The position numbers were made by a program, and so were the translations under genes. From positions 930,117 through 994,116 of the forward strand of contig NZ_LN884299.1 in the NCBI RefSeq assembly GCF_001403875.1: a stretch of 64,000 nt of DNA. Direction: 5' to 3'. Below, piece by piece: positions 62,956 to 64,000 of this stretch. The notes beneath the pieces were generated by a model that worked only from the letters and a program-made list of their open reading frames with translations, ran no database searches and was not told where the DNA came from. How positions within the stretch are numbered: the first letter of the stretch is position 1; each line of letters begins with the position of its first letter. Source of the DNA: Paenibacillus ihumii (GTDB lineage Bacteria > Bacillota > Bacilli > Paenibacillales > Paenibacillaceae).

Positions 62956-63317
62956 ATAATATACTCAACTATTTTGTGGTAGTTTTTGTTCAAAAGTTTC
63001 AATTGCAAGGCAGACACTTGAATTATTTCGTTTGTCATTTATTTTTTTGGGGCGCTTCCAGCGATGGAAGTACCTCTTTTTTATATTTCCCATATTTGGA
63101 TAAATGACAATAAAGTCCACAGAAAAAAGGATTTTCTTAGGGTGGGTTCCAGAAAATGCTTTATTTTAAGTTTCGAGAAAGCATGACAATGGTCTGAATC
63201 ATTGAGCTCAGCAATATCATCCCCTGAAATATCCAGCATAATATACCCTTTGTATAATGGCTAAAGCTCTTTAACTGACAAACAATTTAAAAGTCCGTTA
63301 CTTTTCTTTAGAAATTA
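62956..63317. other. Intergenic region between GH91 and the sigK fragment
   Basis: 362 bases, AT-rich. It contains the terminator at 63051-63082. No gene or transposase trace was found; the island boundary probably lies at or near 63318. Confidence 0.6.
63051..63082 (+). terminator. Terminator after the GH91 gene
   Basis: GCTTCCA-GCGA-TGGAAGT (63053-63071 stem) followed by CCTCTTTTTTATATTT. It lies about 95 bases after the GH91 stop. Confidence 0.7.
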
Positions 63318-63551
63318 ACATCGTTTCGTGTCCACAACCTCAAGAAGTTTGACAACACAGGCGAAGACCTGGAGGATCTGATTTCGATCGGAACGATCGG
63401 CTTGATCAAGGCAATTGAGAGCTTCCGGCCGAACAAAGGGACGAAGCTGGCGACGTTTGCGGCCCGCTGCATTGAGAACGAGATACTGATGCATCTCCGG
63501 TCGTTGAAGAAGACGCGTAAAGATGTGTCGCTGCACGATCCGATTGGAACG
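63318..63551 (+). repeat. Direct repeat copy 2 (sigK-derived), matching 53224-53457
   Basis: Carries the same 24-bp lead-in (begins ACATCGTTTCGTGTCCA, one base different in the second half) followed by sigK sequence. It is the right-hand partner of the copy at 53.2 kb. The spacing between copies is 10,094 bases. Confidence 0.9.
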
Positions 63552-63841
63552 GATAAAGAGGGCAATGAGATCACGCTTATAGATATTCTGGGAACGGAAG
63601 CCGACGATGTGGTGGACCGGGTTCAGTTGAAGATGGAGAAGAGCAAAATCTATCAAAACCTCGATACTCTCGAAGCCAGGGAGCAGGAGGTCATTAAGGG
63701 GCGCTTCGGTCTCGAGCATGGGGGCGAGGAGCGACGCAGCGTGAGATCGCCAAGGAGCTTGGCATTAGCCGGAGCTATGTGTCGCGGATTGAGAAAAGGG
63801 CACTGATGAAGCTGTATCATGAGTTTTATAAGAAGAAGTGA
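63342..63841 (+). pseudogene. sigK 3-prime fragment, frameshifted
   Basis: Aligns to SigK residues 66 to the end, including the stop. A one-base deletion near 63732 (GAGCG-ACGCAG against GAGCGGACGCAG) breaks region 4. Compared with intact sigK nearly all differences are silent third-position changes, with one I-to-T change, so this copy comes from a sigK that evolved under selection before it was truncated. It lacks the first 65 codons and promoter, so it is inactive. Confidence 0.93.
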
Positions 63842-64000
63842 GTGTAGGAGAGAGCCGTCTTTTAGGTAGTTCCTAAACTGTTGCAAAATTTAAGAGGGAT
63901 ATTTTGACATTTAAAACTTAAAGTAGAAGGTCTTTTTTGAGGCTAGCTCCTTTAAGTTTTATTTTAATCGGTTATATAAATTGTTTGTCATGCTTATATT
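63842..64000. other. Right-end intergenic sequence
   Basis: No gene, hairpin or repeat recognised. Sequence after the sigK fragment does not match that after intact sigK. AT-rich; the window ends here. Confidence 0.5.

Overview
The window looks like a chromosomal segment from a Paenibacillus-type, spore-forming Firmicute. The evidence is an intact mother-cell sigma factor gene (sigK, with its pro-sequence), strong AAGGAGG-type ribosome binding sites, lipoproteins with L-x-A-C lipoboxes, repeated YesM/YesN-type two-component pairs beside CUT1 sugar transporters, S-layer/stalk-type secreted proteins and many CAZymes. No rRNA, tRNA or CRISPR array was seen.

Layout. (1) 1-1720: D-lyxose isomerase-like cupin and a zinc polyol dehydrogenase (pentose/polyol interconversion). 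(2) 1717-2915: a gene-free patch of about 1.2 kb with a decayed IS-like segment, a 13-bp minisatellite and two MITE-like palindromic repeats. (3) 2916-16599: a xylo-oligosaccharide locus: AraC regulator, GH52 beta-xylosidase, sensor kinase and response regulator, solute-binding lipoprotein, two permeases, GH43 enzyme and an unassigned (alpha/alpha)6 glycosidase. (4) 16600-24760: single genes: NPCBM stalk protein, BASS transporter, secreted PAP2 phosphatase with an autotransporter-type repeat, serine hydrolase, and a MocR regulator divergent from a HisC-like aminotransferase. (5) 24886-25581: intact sigK. (6) 25751-53155: a second CUT1 transporter with a divergent kinase/regulator pair, then a dextran/isomaltooligosaccharide locus: AraC regulator, ThuB/ThuA-like pair, GH13, secreted GH66 dextranase with two CBM repeats, AA10 LPMO, a third CUT1 transporter, lipoprotein GH66, chemoreceptor, and kinase/regulator/binding-protein trio. 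(7) 53.2 kb: a sigK internal fragment fused to an IS66 transposase remnant. (8) 53847-62955: a fructan locus: AraC regulator, fourth CUT1 transporter, GH32, LacI pseudogene, ROK fructokinase and intracellular GH91 enzyme. (9) 63.3-63.84 kb: a second sigK 3-prime fragment, frameshifted.

How the genes fit. Each sugar module has sensing (AraC cupin regulator or YesM/YesN pair), uptake (binding lipoprotein plus two permeases, never an ATPase) and hydrolysis. Cytoplasmic hydrolases (GH52, GH43, GH13, GH32, GH91) suggest import of oligosaccharides followed by internal cleavage, and perfect matches to the catabolite response element consensus lie upstream of three genes or operons. The most unusual feature is that the dextran region and the fructan region each end in a sigK fragment that starts at the same codon and is preceded by the same 24-bp sequence. 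This resembles tandem accretion of islands at sigK, with the intact gene kept at the left end.
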